Assembly: GCF_013387485.1 (NCBI RefSeq)
Contig: NZ_JABBXB010000004.1
Coordinates: 372,001-436,000, forward strand
DNA length: 64,000 nucleotides
Source of the DNA: Stenotrophomonas sp. SAM-B
GTDB taxonomy: Bacteria; Pseudomonadota; Gammaproteobacteria; Xanthomonadales; Xanthomonadaceae
Direction of reading: 5' to 3'
The notes beneath the pieces were generated by a model that was not told the DNA's origin, searched no databases, and saw only the letters and a list, made by a program, of their open reading frames with translations. The position numbers and the translations under genes are program-made. The stretch's first letter is position 1; each line of letters starts with the position of its first letter. This document shows, in pieces, positions 47,043 through 56,900 of the stretch.

Positions 47043-47773
47043 GTTTCATCGTCTATCCCGCCCTGGATATCCGCGAAGGCCGCGTGGTGCGCCTGCTGCA
47101 GGGCGACTACGCGCAGCAGACCACCTACGGCGATGATCCGCTGCCGCGCGCGCAGGCGTTTGCCGCGGCGGGCGCGAGCTGGATGCATCTGGTCGATCTG
47201 GATGCGGCCCGTGCGGGCGGTTACACGCTGGCACCGCTGCTGTCCTCGATCGCGGCGCAGACCGGGCTGCAGGTGCAGACTGGCGGCGGCGTGCGCTCGC
47301 GCGATGACGTTGCCCGCATCCTCGACGCCGGTGCCACCCGCGTGGTGATCGGCTCGGTATCGGTCCGCGAGCCGGACACGGTGATTGGCTGGCTGCGCGA
47401 ATTTGGCCCTGAACGGCTGACCATCGCCCTCGACGCCCGCCAGGCCGAGGACGGCCGCTGGCTGTTGCCGGTGCATGGCTGGACCGAAACTGCTGAGGAC
47501 ACCCTGGACGTACTGGCCCAGCGCTATGCCGAGGCCGGCATGCGGCACCTGCTGTGCACGGATATCGCCCGCGACGGCATGCTTTCGGGGCCGAACATCG
47601 ATCTGTACCAGCATTTGGCGCGCCTGCTGCCGGGCGTGGCGGTACAGGCCTCCGGCGGCGTGCGTGATGCCGACGACGTGGCCCAGGCCAAGGCCGTCGG
47701 CTGTGGTGGCGCGATTCTCGGCAAGGCGCTGCTGGAAGGGCGCATGACCCTGGAAGGAGCGCTGGCATGCTGA
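47039..47773 (+). CDS. hisA: Phosphoribosylformimino-5-aminoimidazole carboxamide ribotide isomerase
   Basis: 244 residues, TIM barrel. Catalytic Asp in [13 protein letters not shown] near residue 8 and in [13 protein letters not shown] in the middle; phosphate sites [12 protein letters not shown] and [12 protein letters not shown]. Overlaps hisH (ATGA) and hisF (7 bases). Confidence 0.96.
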   Translation: MSFIVYPALDIREGRVVRLLQGDYAQQTTYGDDPLPRAQAFAAAGASWMHLVDLDAARAGGYTLAPLLSSIAAQTGLQVQTGGGVRSRDDVARILDAGATRVVIGSVSVREPDTVIGWLREFGPERLTIALDARQAEDGRWLLPVHGWTETAEDTLDVLAQRYAEAGMRHLLCTDIARDGMLSGPNIDLYQHLARLLPGVAVQASGGVRDADDVAQAKAVGCGGAILGKALLEGRMTLEGALAC

Positions 47774-48543
47774 GCCGCCGCCTGATCCCGTGCCTGGACG
47801 TGCGCGATGGTCGCGTGGTCAAGGGTGTGCGTTTCCGCGACCACGTGGACATGGGTGACATCGCCGAGCTGGCGATGCGCTATCGCGACCAGGGCGCGGA
47901 CGAACTCGTGTTCTATGACATCGGTGCCAGTCCGGAGGGGCGCGCGGTAGACGTGGCCTGGATCGAGCGCATCGCGCGCCTGATCGACATTCCGTTCTGC
48001 GTGGCCGGCGGCATCAGCGATGTCGAGACCGCACGGCGCGTGCTGCATGCCGGTGCCGACAAGATCTCGATCAACTCCCCGGCCCTCGGTCGGCCAGAGC
48101 TCATTGAAGAACTGGCCGATGCGTTCGGCGTGCAGTGCGTGGTCGTCGGTATCGATTCGGTGCGCGAACCGGATGGCGAATGGCGGGTGCGCCGCTTCAG
48201 TGGCGATCCGGACAAGACCCAGGCGGTGGCGGTGCGCACCCTGGACTGGCTGGTGGAGGCACAGCGCCGGGGCGCCGGCGAGATCGTGCTGAACTGCATG
48301 GACAGCGATGGCGTCCGCCGCGGTTACGACGTGGCCCAGCTGCGTCAGGCGCGCGCGCTGTGCCAGGTGCCGTTGATCGCCTCCGGTGGCGCCGGCGAAA
48401 TGCAGCACTTCGCCGATGTATTCGACCAGGCAGACGTCGATGGCGCGCTTGCCGCCAGTGTCTTCCACAGTGGTGCCATCGCCATTCCCGCGCTCAAGCA
48501 GTTCCTGCGCGAGCAGCAGATCGAGGTTCGAGATGTCTATTGA
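47767..48543 (+). CDS. hisF: Imidazole glycerol phosphate synthase, cyclase subunit
   Basis: 258 residues, TIM barrel paralogue of HisA. Asp in [61 protein letters not shown] (second catalytic Asp), and [13 protein letters not shown]. Overlaps hisI by 11 bases. Confidence 0.96.
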   Translation: MLSRRLIPCLDVRDGRVVKGVRFRDHVDMGDIAELAMRYRDQGADELVFYDIGASPEGRAVDVAWIERIARLIDIPFCVAGGISDVETARRVLHAGADKISINSPALGRPELIEELADAFGVQCVVVGIDSVREPDGEWRVRRFSGDPDKTQAVAVRTLDWLVEAQRRGAGEIVLNCMDSDGVRRGYDVAQLRQARALCQVPLIASGGAGEMQHFADVFDQADVDGALAASVFHSGAIAIPALKQFLREQQIEVRDVY

Positions 48544-49171
48544 GGTGAATTCCATCGACGTGCGCCCGTCGCGCGCGGCGCTGGCGCAGCTGGACTGGGG
48601 CAAGGGCGATGGCCTGCTGCCGGTGGTGGTGCAGGATACGGACACGCTGCGCGTGCTGATGCTGGGCTACGCCAACGCGGCTTCGCTGGAGCAGACCCTG
48701 GGCACGGGTCACATGACCTTCTACAGCCGCAGCAAGCAGCGGCTGTGGACCAAGGGCGAGTCCTCCGGCAACGTACTGGCGGTGACGGCCGTGCGGATCG
48801 ACTGCGACAACGACACCCTGCTGGTCAGTGCGCGCCCGGCCGGGCCGACCTGCCACACCGGCAGCGAGAGCTGCTTCCCGCAGGCGCCGGGCAACTTCCT
48901 GGGCCGGCTGGATACCGTGGTGCGCGAACGTGAGCAGCAGCGCCCGGCCGGCAGTTACACCACGTCGTTGTTCGACGGCGACATCCGCCGCATCGCGCAG
49001 AAGGTGGGCGAGGAGGGCGTCGAAGCCGCGTTGGCCGGGGTCGTCCAGGACGATGACGCGCTGCTGGGCGAGTCGGCCGATCTGCTGTTCCATCTGACCG
49101 TGCTGCTGCGCGCGCGTGGCCTGTCGCTGGACGACGCGGTGGCGGTGCTGGCGGCGCGCCACGCGGGGTAA
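48533..49171 (+). CDS. hisI: Bifunctional phosphoribosyl-AMP cyclohydrolase/phosphoribosyl-ATP pyrophosphatase
   Basis: 212 residues. HisI part: [48 protein letters not shown], and zinc cysteines in [26 protein letters not shown]. HisE part: [29 protein letters not shown] and [24 protein letters not shown]. Last gene of the histidine operon. The start at 48533 lies inside hisF; the longer frame from 48386 is rejected. Confidence 0.96.
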   Translation: MSIEVNSIDVRPSRAALAQLDWGKGDGLLPVVVQDTDTLRVLMLGYANAASLEQTLGTGHMTFYSRSKQRLWTKGESSGNVLAVTAVRIDCDNDTLLVSARPAGPTCHTGSESCFPQAPGNFLGRLDTVVREREQQRPAGSYTTSLFDGDIRRIAQKVGEEGVEAALAGVVQDDDALLGESADLLFHLTVLLRARGLSLDDAVAVLAARHAG

Positions 49172-49264
49172 GCCCGGGCGGGACATCGTTTAACGTCGGT
49201 GAAACGCGGTGCAGGCGATGATGTGCGGCTCTACAATTCCCCACCCCCGATCGGACCGCCCTCG

Positions 49265-50863
49265 ATGACCCGTACTGCCGCTTGGCTGGCTTGCCTGCTG
49301 TTGATGACTTCGCCTGCCTGGGCTGCCGGCACGACGATTACCGGCAAGGTCTATCAGGAGCGTGACGGCAAGCCGGGGCGCGGCCCGACCGATCCTGGCC
49401 TGGCCGGCGTGCAGGTGTCCAACGGGGAAACGATCGTGCGCACCGCCGCCGATGGCAGCTACAGCCTGCCGGTGCGCGAGGGGCAGACCGTGTTCGTGAT
49501 CAAGCCGGACGAGTACCGCTTCCCGGCCGCCGCCAATGGGCTGCCCTCGTACTGGCGCCACTATGCGCCGCAGGGCTCGCCGAAGCTGAAATACGACGGG
49601 ATCCACGCCACCGGCGGCGCAACCCGCAACTGGGATTTCGCGCTGGAGCCGGCCAAGGGCACGGACGCGGCGCGCAACGGCTTCGAGATGCTGGTCTTCA
49701 CCGATTCGCAGACCGCCAGCCGCCAGGACATCGCCTACTACCAGCGCGCCATCGTCGATCCGATCATCGGAAAGCATCCGGCGCGCCTGGGCACCACCCT
49801 GGGCGACATCGTCAACGACGATCTGAGCCTGTACCCGGACATCAACAAGGTCACCGCGCAGCTGCAGGTGCCGTGGTTCCACGTACCGGGCAACCATGAC
49901 CTGGACATGGATGCCGGCAACGACGCGCATTCGCTGGACAGCTGGCGCGCCGTGTACGGCCCGGATACCTACGCGGTGGAAGAAGGCGGGGCGAGCTTCG
50001 TCTTCCTCGATGACGTGGTCTACGACCCCAAGGCCAAGCCGAGCTACGTCGGCGGCCTGCGCGCGGACCAGTTCGCCTTCCTCGGCAACTATCTGAAGGG
50101 CGTGCCGCGTGATCGGCTGATCGTGCTCGGCATGCACATCCCGCTGTTCGATGCGGCACCGGGCCGTGAGACGTTCCGCCATGCCGACCGCGCAAGGCTC
50201 TTCGCGCTGCTCAAGGACTTCCCGAACGTGCTGGTGCTCAGCGGGCACAGCCACACCCAGCAGCACTACTACCACGGCGCCGCCGAAGGCTGGCAGGGCA
50301 GCAAGCCGCTGCACGAATACAACGTGGGCGCGGCCTGCGGGGCGTTCTGGTCGGGGGTGAAGGACAGCAACGGCATTCCCGATGCGACCATGAGCGATGG
50401 CACCCCGAACGGCTATGCGGTGCTCTCGGTCAAGCCCGGCGGTGACTATGGTCTGCGCTATTACGTGGCGCGCGCACCCGACGATTACCAGATCGCCCTG
50501 CACGCGCCGAAGGTGCTGCGCCAGGGCGCGTACCCAGCCTGGGGTGTGTACGCCAACGTGTTCATGGGTCAGGCCGATTCGCTGGTGGAGTACCGCGTGG
50601 ACGATGGCGCATGGCAGCCGATGAAGCGTGTCGAGCAGCCCGATCCGCGGCTGCTGCAGGAAAATGTCGCCGACGATACCGCCGAGCGGCTGCGCGGTTT
50701 CGACCGCTCGCCGGAAGCCACGCCGTCGCCGCACCTGTGGCGCGGCGCGCTCCCCACCAACCTTGCAGTGGGGGAGCACAAGGTGGAAGTGCGTGCGGTG
50801 CAGGGCGATGGCCCGACCGCGATGGCCAGCACCAGCTACCGCCTGCAGACCGCCAAGCCCTGA
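49265..50863 (+). CDS. Secreted calcineurin-like phosphoesterase with N- and C-terminal accessory domains
   Basis: 532 residues with a signal peptide (TRTAAWLACLLLMTSPAWAA). An N-terminal beta-sandwich (TITGKVYQERDGKPGRGPTDPGLAGVQVSNGETIVRTAADGSYSLPV) precedes the metallophosphoesterase core with GDIVNDD, VPGNHDLDMDAG, LGMHIPLF and LSGHSHTQQ; the first motif, normally DxH, reads TDSQ. The C-terminal region (residues about 390-530) matches the MetallophosC-type domain. Natural substrate unknown; a secreted enzyme beside sugar-utilisation genes could act on phosphorylated glycans, but that is speculation. Confidence 0.85.
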   Translation: MTRTAAWLACLLLMTSPAWAAGTTITGKVYQERDGKPGRGPTDPGLAGVQVSNGETIVRTAADGSYSLPVREGQTVFVIKPDEYRFPAAANGLPSYWRHYAPQGSPKLKYDGIHATGGATRNWDFALEPAKGTDAARNGFEMLVFTDSQTASRQDIAYYQRAIVDPIIGKHPARLGTTLGDIVNDDLSLYPDINKVTAQLQVPWFHVPGNHDLDMDAGNDAHSLDSWRAVYGPDTYAVEEGGASFVFLDDVVYDPKAKPSYVGGLRADQFAFLGNYLKGVPRDRLIVLGMHIPLFDAAPGRETFRHADRARLFALLKDFPNVLVLSGHSHTQQHYYHGAAEGWQGSKPLHEYNVGAACGAFWSGVKDSNGIPDATMSDGTPNGYAVLSVKPGGDYGLRYYVARAPDDYQIALHAPKVLRQGAYPAWGVYANVFMGQADSLVEYRVDDGAWQPMKRVEQPDPRLLQENVADDTAERLRGFDRSPEATPSPHLWRGALPTNLAVGEHKVEVRAVQGDGPTAMASTSYRLQTAKP

Positions 50864-50972
50864 TCACGCCGCAGTCGTTTCAGTACGGCGCTGTATGGCA
50901 GGCGTGGCTTTGCATTCCCCCGGCGATGCCTGAGAATCGCCGGGATTCAATCGATTCAACCAAGGCAAGCGA

Positions 50973-52010
50973 GTGAGCGCAGCGGTACCGGTTCCGGCTC
51001 AACCTGAGGTGTCGCGGACGGCGGCCCCGCGGGATTCCCACTCTGACACGCTGATCGTGGCCGATGTTGGCGGCACGTTCGCCCGCGTCGCGCTGGCCAC
51101 CGTGTGCGCGGGCGCTGCGCCACGGCTGAGCGGCCTGCGGCGTTATGCCTGCGCTGATCACCCCGGCCTGGCCGCGATCCTGGCCGACTTCATCGCCAGC
51201 CTGTCCGCAGCGCCGGACAGTGCCGTGGTCGCGATCGCGGGGCTGCTGGACGGTGATCATCTGGTCAACACCAATCTGCCGTGGCCGGTGTCGGTCGCGC
51301 AGACCCGTCACGATTCGGGGCTGGTGTCGCTGGCGCTGATCAACGATTTCGAAGCGGTCGCCTATGCGATTCCGCACGTGGCGCCGGAAACCATGGTGGC
51401 CCTCAACGGTGCACCCGAGGCGGGGCCGCGTTGGCCGGCGCTGGTGCTGGGTCCCGGCACCGGTCTGGGCGCGGCGCTGCGTTTCGAGGGCGGTGAGCGT
51501 CCGGTGCTGGCCAGCGAGGCCGGCCATGCCGCCTTGAACGCCTGCAATCCGCTGGAACTGGAGGTGCTCTCGCGCCTGCTGCAGCGCTGGGAGCACGTGG
51601 ACAACGAGCGCGTGCTGTCCGGGGGCGGCCTGATGAACCTGTATCCCTGCCTGTGCGATATCCGTGGGGTCACACCGCACTGGGCGAGCACCGAAGCCCT
51701 GATCGCGGCCGCGCATGACGGTGTGGATCCGGTGGCGGTGGAGACGCTGGAGGTGTTCTGCGCCTGGCTGGGCAGTCTGGCCGGCGATCTGGCCACCACC
51801 TTCGGCGCGCGCTCGGTCTATCTGGCTGGCGGCATCTCCACGCGCGTGGACCGCTTCCTGCGCGACGGCCGCTTCCGCGAGCGTTTCCTGGCCAAGGGCG
51901 TGATGCAGGACGTGCTCCGCCAGGTACCGATCTGGCGCGTGGACCACGGCGAACTCGGCGTGCTCGGCGCGGCGGTCTGGCATGCGGAGCATCGCTGTAT
52001 CGTCGCGTAG
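50973..52010 (+). CDS. glk: Glucokinase (Glk family)
   Basis: ATP-dependent phosphorylation of glucose, possibly GlcNAc. 345 residues from the GTG at 50973. Phosphate-1 motif VADVGGTFARVAL (about residue 30), substrate loop TNLPWPVS and LINDFEAVAYAIP, phosphate-2 VLGPGTGLGAAL, SEAGHAALNACNPLE and VYLAGGIST. The zinc-binding ROK signature is absent, so it is of the Glk rather than ROK type. It starts a same-strand series with the asparaginase and cutC genes. Confidence 0.88.
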   Translation: MSAAVPVPAQPEVSRTAAPRDSHSDTLIVADVGGTFARVALATVCAGAAPRLSGLRRYACADHPGLAAILADFIASLSAAPDSAVVAIAGLLDGDHLVNTNLPWPVSVAQTRHDSGLVSLALINDFEAVAYAIPHVAPETMVALNGAPEAGPRWPALVLGPGTGLGAALRFEGGERPVLASEAGHAALNACNPLELEVLSRLLQRWEHVDNERVLSGGGLMNLYPCLCDIRGVTPHWASTEALIAAAHDGVDPVAVETLEVFCAWLGSLAGDLATTFGARSVYLAGGISTRVDRFLRDGRFRERFLAKGVMQDVLRQVPIWRVDHGELGVLGAAVWHAEHRCIVA

Positions 52011-52043
52011 TTCTTCCATTGTCCGATAACTGGAGACGTACCC

Positions 52044-53042
52044 ATGACTGACCGCAGGCGATTTCTCCAGGCCAGTGCCCTGGCGGCCGGCGCCCTCGCG
52101 CTGCCGACGCTGCAGGCACGCACCGCCAGCGGCGCGCGCGTCGTGTCCACCTGGGATTTCGGCGTGGGGGCCAACCAGGTGGCCTGGAAAACCCTGTCGG
52201 CCGGCGGCTCCGCGCTTGATGCGGTGGAAGCCGGTGCCCGCTGGGCCGAGAGCGACCTGTGCAACCCCACGGTCGGGCGCTGCGGCAATCCGGATCGAGA
52301 TGGGGTGCTGAGCCTGGACGCCAGCATCATGGACGGCGATGGCCGCTGTGGTTCGGTGGCGGCGCTGAGCGATATCGCGCACCCGGTTTCGGTGGCGCGG
52401 CGGGTGATGGAGCAGACCCCGCATGTGATGCTGGTGGGCGAGGGCGCGCAGCAGTTCGCTGTGCAGCAGGGCTTCGAGCGGAAGAAGCTGCTGACCCCGG
52501 AAGCCGAGACGGCGTGGCGTGAGTGGCTCAAGACCGCGCAGTACACCCCCGAGATCAATGCCGAGCGACGCAGCCGCCCCGGCGACAGCAGCAACCACGA
52601 CACGCTGGGCATGCTCGCCATCGATGCCCAGGGGCGTCTGGCCGGTGCCTGCACCACCAGTGGCATGGCCTGGAAGATGCACGGCCGCGTCGGCGACAGC
52701 CCCATCATCGGCGCGGGGTTGTACGTGGACAATGAGGTGGGCGCGGCGACCGCCTCGGGCGTCGGTGAGGAAATGATCCGCAATGCCGCCTCGTTCCTGG
52801 TGGTCGAGCTGATGCGCCAGGGCCGATCACCGGCCGAGGCCTGCCGCGAGGCGATCGCGCGGGTGGTGCGCAAGCGGCCGGAGGCGAGCAAGACGCTGCA
52901 GGTGTGCTTCCTCGCGTTGAACAAGCACGGTGAGGTCGGCGCCTATGCGCTGCATCGCGGCTTCGTCTATGCAGTCTGCGACAAGGACCGGCAGGACGAT
53001 CTGCGCGATTCCGCCTCGGTCTACACGAGCGAGCAGACGTGA
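52044..53042 (+). CDS. N4-(beta-N-acetylglucosaminyl)-L-asparaginase (aspartylglucosaminidase), exported
   Basis: Ntn-hydrolase that cleaves GlcNAc from the asparagine of N-glycopeptides. 332 residues. The N-terminus MTDRRRFLQASALAAGALALPTLQA is a twin-arginine signal (RRRFL), so it acts in the periplasm. The autocleavage/catalytic threonine lies in SSNHDTLGMLAIDAQGRLAGACTTSG, and GRVGDSPIIGAGLYVDN is the second family block. WDFGVGANQVAWK and NPTVGRCGNPDRDGVLSLDASIMDG distinguish it from plain asparaginases. GGAG lies 8 bases before the ATG. Overlaps cutC (GTGA). Confidence 0.9.
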   Translation: MTDRRRFLQASALAAGALALPTLQARTASGARVVSTWDFGVGANQVAWKTLSAGGSALDAVEAGARWAESDLCNPTVGRCGNPDRDGVLSLDASIMDGDGRCGSVAALSDIAHPVSVARRVMEQTPHVMLVGEGAQQFAVQQGFERKKLLTPEAETAWREWLKTAQYTPEINAERRSRPGDSSNHDTLGMLAIDAQGRLAGACTTSGMAWKMHGRVGDSPIIGAGLYVDNEVGAATASGVGEEMIRNAASFLVVELMRQGRSPAEACREAIARVVRKRPEASKTLQVCFLALNKHGEVGAYALHRGFVYAVCDKDRQDDLRDSASVYTSEQT

Positions 53043-53788
53043 GCGCGCGGCGGCGGCTGCTGGAGATCGCCTCGAACTCGGTGGCCTCCGCATTGGCCGC
53101 CCAGCAGGGCGGCGCGGACCGGATCGAGCTGTTCGACAACCTGGCCGAGGGCGGTACCACGCCGTCGCAGGGCAGCATCGCGGTCGCCCGTGACCGCCTG
53201 CATATTCCGTTGTTCGTGCTGATCCGGCCGCGTCCTGGCGATTTTCTTTACACCGCGCTGGAGACGGAGATCATGCTGCGCGATATCGCGCAGTGCCGTG
53301 CGCTCGGCTGCGATGGCGTGGTGATCGGCGGCCTGGATGCCGACGGCGGCATCGACATGGCGTTGTGCCGTGAACTGATTTCCGCGGCAGGCCCGCTCGG
53401 CATCACCTTCCACCGCGCCTTCGATGCCGCACGCGATCTGCCGGCGGCGCTGGAGCAGATCGTGACGCTGGGCTGCCAGCGCATCCTGAGTTCGGGCGGG
53501 CAGGCCAGTGCCCTGGCCGGTGCCGACGTCCTGAGTGCGCTGGTAACGCAGGCCGGTGACCGGATTTCGCTGATGGCCGGCGCGGGAATCTCAGCGGCCA
53601 ACATCGTGGAGGTTGTCGAGCGCAGCGGTTGCCTTGAACTGCACGCCTCGGCCAAGGCCACGCAGCACTCGGCGATGCGCCACCAAAATCCGGCGCTGAT
53701 CGGATTGTCGCCGGACTGGAACGTGACCGACACAGCGCACGTCATAGCACTGCGCGCGGCGCTTGATAATAGGGACGGAGGTAGTTAA
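53039..53788 (+). CDS. cutC: CutC family protein
   Basis: 249 residues, TIM barrel. LLEIASNSVASALAAQQGGADRIELFDNLAEGGTTPS and the segments VLIRPRPGDFLYT, GVVIGGLDADGGID, GITFHRAFDAARDLPAALEQI, RILSSGGQASALAG and LELHASAKAT are CutC hallmarks. CutC was named for copper homeostasis, but its frequent pairing with aspartylglucosaminidase and glycan genes suggests a carbohydrate role; that is inference. The last six codons, including the TAA, lie in the left arm of a 19-bp inverted repeat. Confidence 0.9.
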   Translation: MSARRRLLEIASNSVASALAAQQGGADRIELFDNLAEGGTTPSQGSIAVARDRLHIPLFVLIRPRPGDFLYTALETEIMLRDIAQCRALGCDGVVIGGLDADGGIDMALCRELISAAGPLGITFHRAFDAARDLPAALEQIVTLGCQRILSSGGQASALAGADVLSALVTQAGDRISLMAGAGISAANIVEVVERSGCLELHASAKATQHSAMRHQNPALIGLSPDWNVTDTAHVIALRAALDNRDGGS

Positions 53789-53826
53789 TCCGCGACGCAC
53801 GTCCGCAATTAACTACCTCCGTCCCT
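53771..53826. repeat. Perfect 19-bp inverted repeat at the cutC end
   Basis: AGGGACGGAGGTAGTTAAT (53771-53789) and its exact complement ATTAACTACCTCCGTCCCT (53808-53826) flank an 18-base loop. The left arm supplies the cutC stop codon. No T-run follows the right arm on the plus strand. It resembles a mobile palindromic unit more than a simple terminator. Confidence 0.85.
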
Positions 53827-53844
53827 GTTAAGAAAAACGCCGTT

Positions 53845-53884
53845 AAAAAAAAACGGCAGCCGCCTGTAGAAGCGCAGCTGCCGT
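53845..53884 (-). terminator. Intrinsic terminator of the TonB receptor gene
   Basis: On the minus strand ACGGCAGC pairs with GCTGCCGT (arms 53877-53884 and 53853-53860), followed at once by nine T (53845-53853 region). It starts about 40 bases after the receptor stop codon. The adjacent GCCGTT/AACGGC repeat overlaps the T-run. Confidence 0.88.
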
Positions 53885-53925
53885 GGAGGACCGTTGCCCC
53901 GCCCGGAGGCGGGGGCGGGTGATGC

Positions 53926-56900
53926 TTAGAACTTCCAGTTCACGCCGAAGTACAGCTGGCGGCCGGCGTAGATGTTGGACAGCAGGCGGGCTTCGCTGTC
54001 ACCGCCGATGTAGCTCTGCAGCTCGGACTTGGTGGCGTTCAGCACCGAGGCGGTGACCGTCCAGTCCGGCGTGATGTTGTACGCCACGTTGAGGTCGAGC
54101 TGGTCGTAGGGCTTGGTGTAGGTGGTCAGGCCGTTGTTCAGGCCGCCCACCACTTCGCCACGGCGGTTGTACGAGGCGCGGGCCAGGATCGTGTCGTTCT
54201 CGTAGAAGATCGTGACGTTGGCCTGGTTCTTCGCGCTGCCCACCAGCGGCGACGCACCGATTTCCTCGCCATCCAGCACGATCGAGGCGAGGTTGGTGTC
54301 GTTGTAGGTGTAGTTGGCCTGCACGCCGAAGCCCATGTCGAAGGTGTACTGACCGTACACCTCGACACCCTGCGAAACGCCGTCACGGCCGTTGGCTTCC
54401 GTGGCGTACTTCTGCACGGTGACCGTCTGGCCGCCGACGGTCATCTGCTGGTCGCGCACCACCGGCACGGTGAAGTTGTCCACGTTCTTGCGGAACAGTG
54501 CCACGCCCGCGGCAGAGCCGGGCTTGAAGTACCACTCCACGCCAAGGTCGAACTGGACGGCTTCGAACGGTTCCAGGTTCTTGTTGCTGCCGGAGCCGTA
54601 CCAGCCGGGGGTATCGGTGCCGCCGGCGACGCGGCGGTCGTTGCTGTATTCCTCGCTGATGTAGTTCAGGCCGCCCGGATAAGCGATGCTCGTGTAGCCC
54701 GGACGTGCGATGACCTTCGAGGCGGCACCGCGCAGCACCAAGGTGTCGGTGATGTCCCAGGCGATGTTGAAGCTCGGCAGGAAGTCGGTGTAGGTCTTGT
54801 CGAGCGAGCTGAGCGTGTACACCTTGTCGCGGACCTGGTTGTCCGGCAGGCGCACGAAGCCGCCCTGGCAGCGCAGGGTCGGATCCGCGGCCGGATCATC
54901 GCAGCTCATCGGCGAGCCGTTGGCGTTGTCGACGAAGTAATCGTTGAAGCGCTCGACCGAATCGCTGGACTGGGCGAACTGCTCGGTACGCACCACGCGC
55001 ACGCCGACGTTGCCGCGCAGACGCTCGGTACGGAAGTTGGCCTGGAAATACCCGGAGTAGATCTTCTCGTTGACGTCGTAGACGAAGTCTTCTTCGGTGC
55101 GGTTGTGCGAGCCGCCGTAGGTCTGGTTGAGGTAGTTGATGTAGGCCGGGTAGTTGATGCCCGGGAATACGTTGGCGTTGAAGCCGCCCGCGATGTTGCT
55201 GATCGGGTTGGACAGGAAGAAGCCCGGCTGCGCATCACCGGCAGTCGAATCGCAGCCGGCCTGGTAACGGTTGTTGTCGTAGTCGGACGGGTCCAGGCCC
55301 TGGCACACCCAGTAGGTGTTGCCGGTGTTGCGGTGGACCTTGCCATCACGGTACTTGGTGCCGAACTGGATCGAGTCCAGCCAGCCGGTTTCGAACAGTT
55401 TGGTGAAGTCGGCCTGGAAGTAGTTCTGTTCGACCTCGGTCTGCATCCACGACGAATCGGTCGAGCCGGTGTCGACTTCTGCAATGCCGGCCATCAACTG
55501 CTGCTGCAGGTCCGGCGAGAACTGCACCGACGGCGTGCCGGTCAGGTCCCATGCGGTGTACTGATTGCCCGACAGGTAGTCGGGACCAACCTTGCGGCGC
55601 GGCTTGGCCGACATGCGGAAGTTCATCGACGGGCCGCCTTCGGACCACGTACGGCCGCCGGTGAACGAGGCCTTCCACAACGGGCTGATGTCCCACTCGA
55701 CGGCCAGGTCGGCGGTCTGGGAAAGCGCCTTCTCCTTGCTGTAGCCACCGGTCAGCTGCGGGGTGGGGAGGGTGCAATCGTCCGGACCCCAGCCGCCCGG
55801 CGCCAGGCCGGCCGCTGCGGCCTGTTCTTCGCTGCAGATGTAGGCCTTGCCCGGCAGCTTCTCGAACTGCGCGCCGGTCACGATGCTGCCGCTGGGATCG
55901 AAGTCGAGCCCGTTGAGCAGCCGGCCGCCGGCCCAGTTACCGTCGCCGTCGAAGCGGGCCATGCTCCACTCCGGCACCTTGAGCATGTTCTGGGTGTAAT
56001 CACCCTGCAGCTCGAAGCGGAAGTAGTTGGCGGTCAGGGTCAGGTTGTCCAGCGGCTTGAACTGGAAGGTCAGCTGGCCACCCTTGCGCTCGCGCTTCTC
56101 TTCCTTCACAGCGAAGTTCACCGAGGTCGGCATGAAGAAGTCGCTGTAGTTACCGCCGGTCTGGTTGTTGAAACCGGACTGCCCCCACCAGTAGTGGATG
56201 CCATCCTGCGGCAGCGCGTTGCCATTGGCATCACGCGCGTCGCCGGCGCCATACCACTGATAGTCCTCGGTGCTGGCTTCCATGGTGCGGCTGGTGCGCT
56301 TCTGCTGTGTCACGCCCACGAGCACGCCAAAGCGTTCGTCCTTGCTGTGCCAGGAATACAACGCCGAGGCCTGCGGATCGATGTCGTGGCTGGTGTCCGA
56401 CGAGGTGCCTTCCAGATTCACGTACCCGGAGTTGGCTTCCATATCGAGCGGACGGCGGGTGTGCAGGATCACCGTGCCGCCGATGCCGCCTTCGTCGATG
56501 CGCGCTTCCGGAGATTTGAACAGCTCCGCGCTGGACAGCATGTTCGACGGCAGCAGCGTGTAATTGAACGAACGCGACGCCTCGTTGTTGGTTTCCGAGG
56601 TGGCGACGTAATTGCCGTTCAACTGGGTGAGGGTCAGATCGGGCGCGAGGCCGCGTACGCTGACGCTCTTGCCTTCGCCGCCGCTGCGCGTGATCACCAC
56701 GCCGGGCACGCGCTGCAGCGCATCGGCGACGTTCTTGTCGGGGAACTTGCCCACGTCCTCGGCGGTGATCACTTCGACCACGGCGTTGGCGTCGCGCTTC
56801 TGCTGCAGGCTCTTTTCGATGGCGTAGCGGTACCCGGTGACGGTCACGCTGTCGAGCGTGGTCGCATCAGGGGTGCCGGTCGCGGCCGGGGTCGCTTGTT

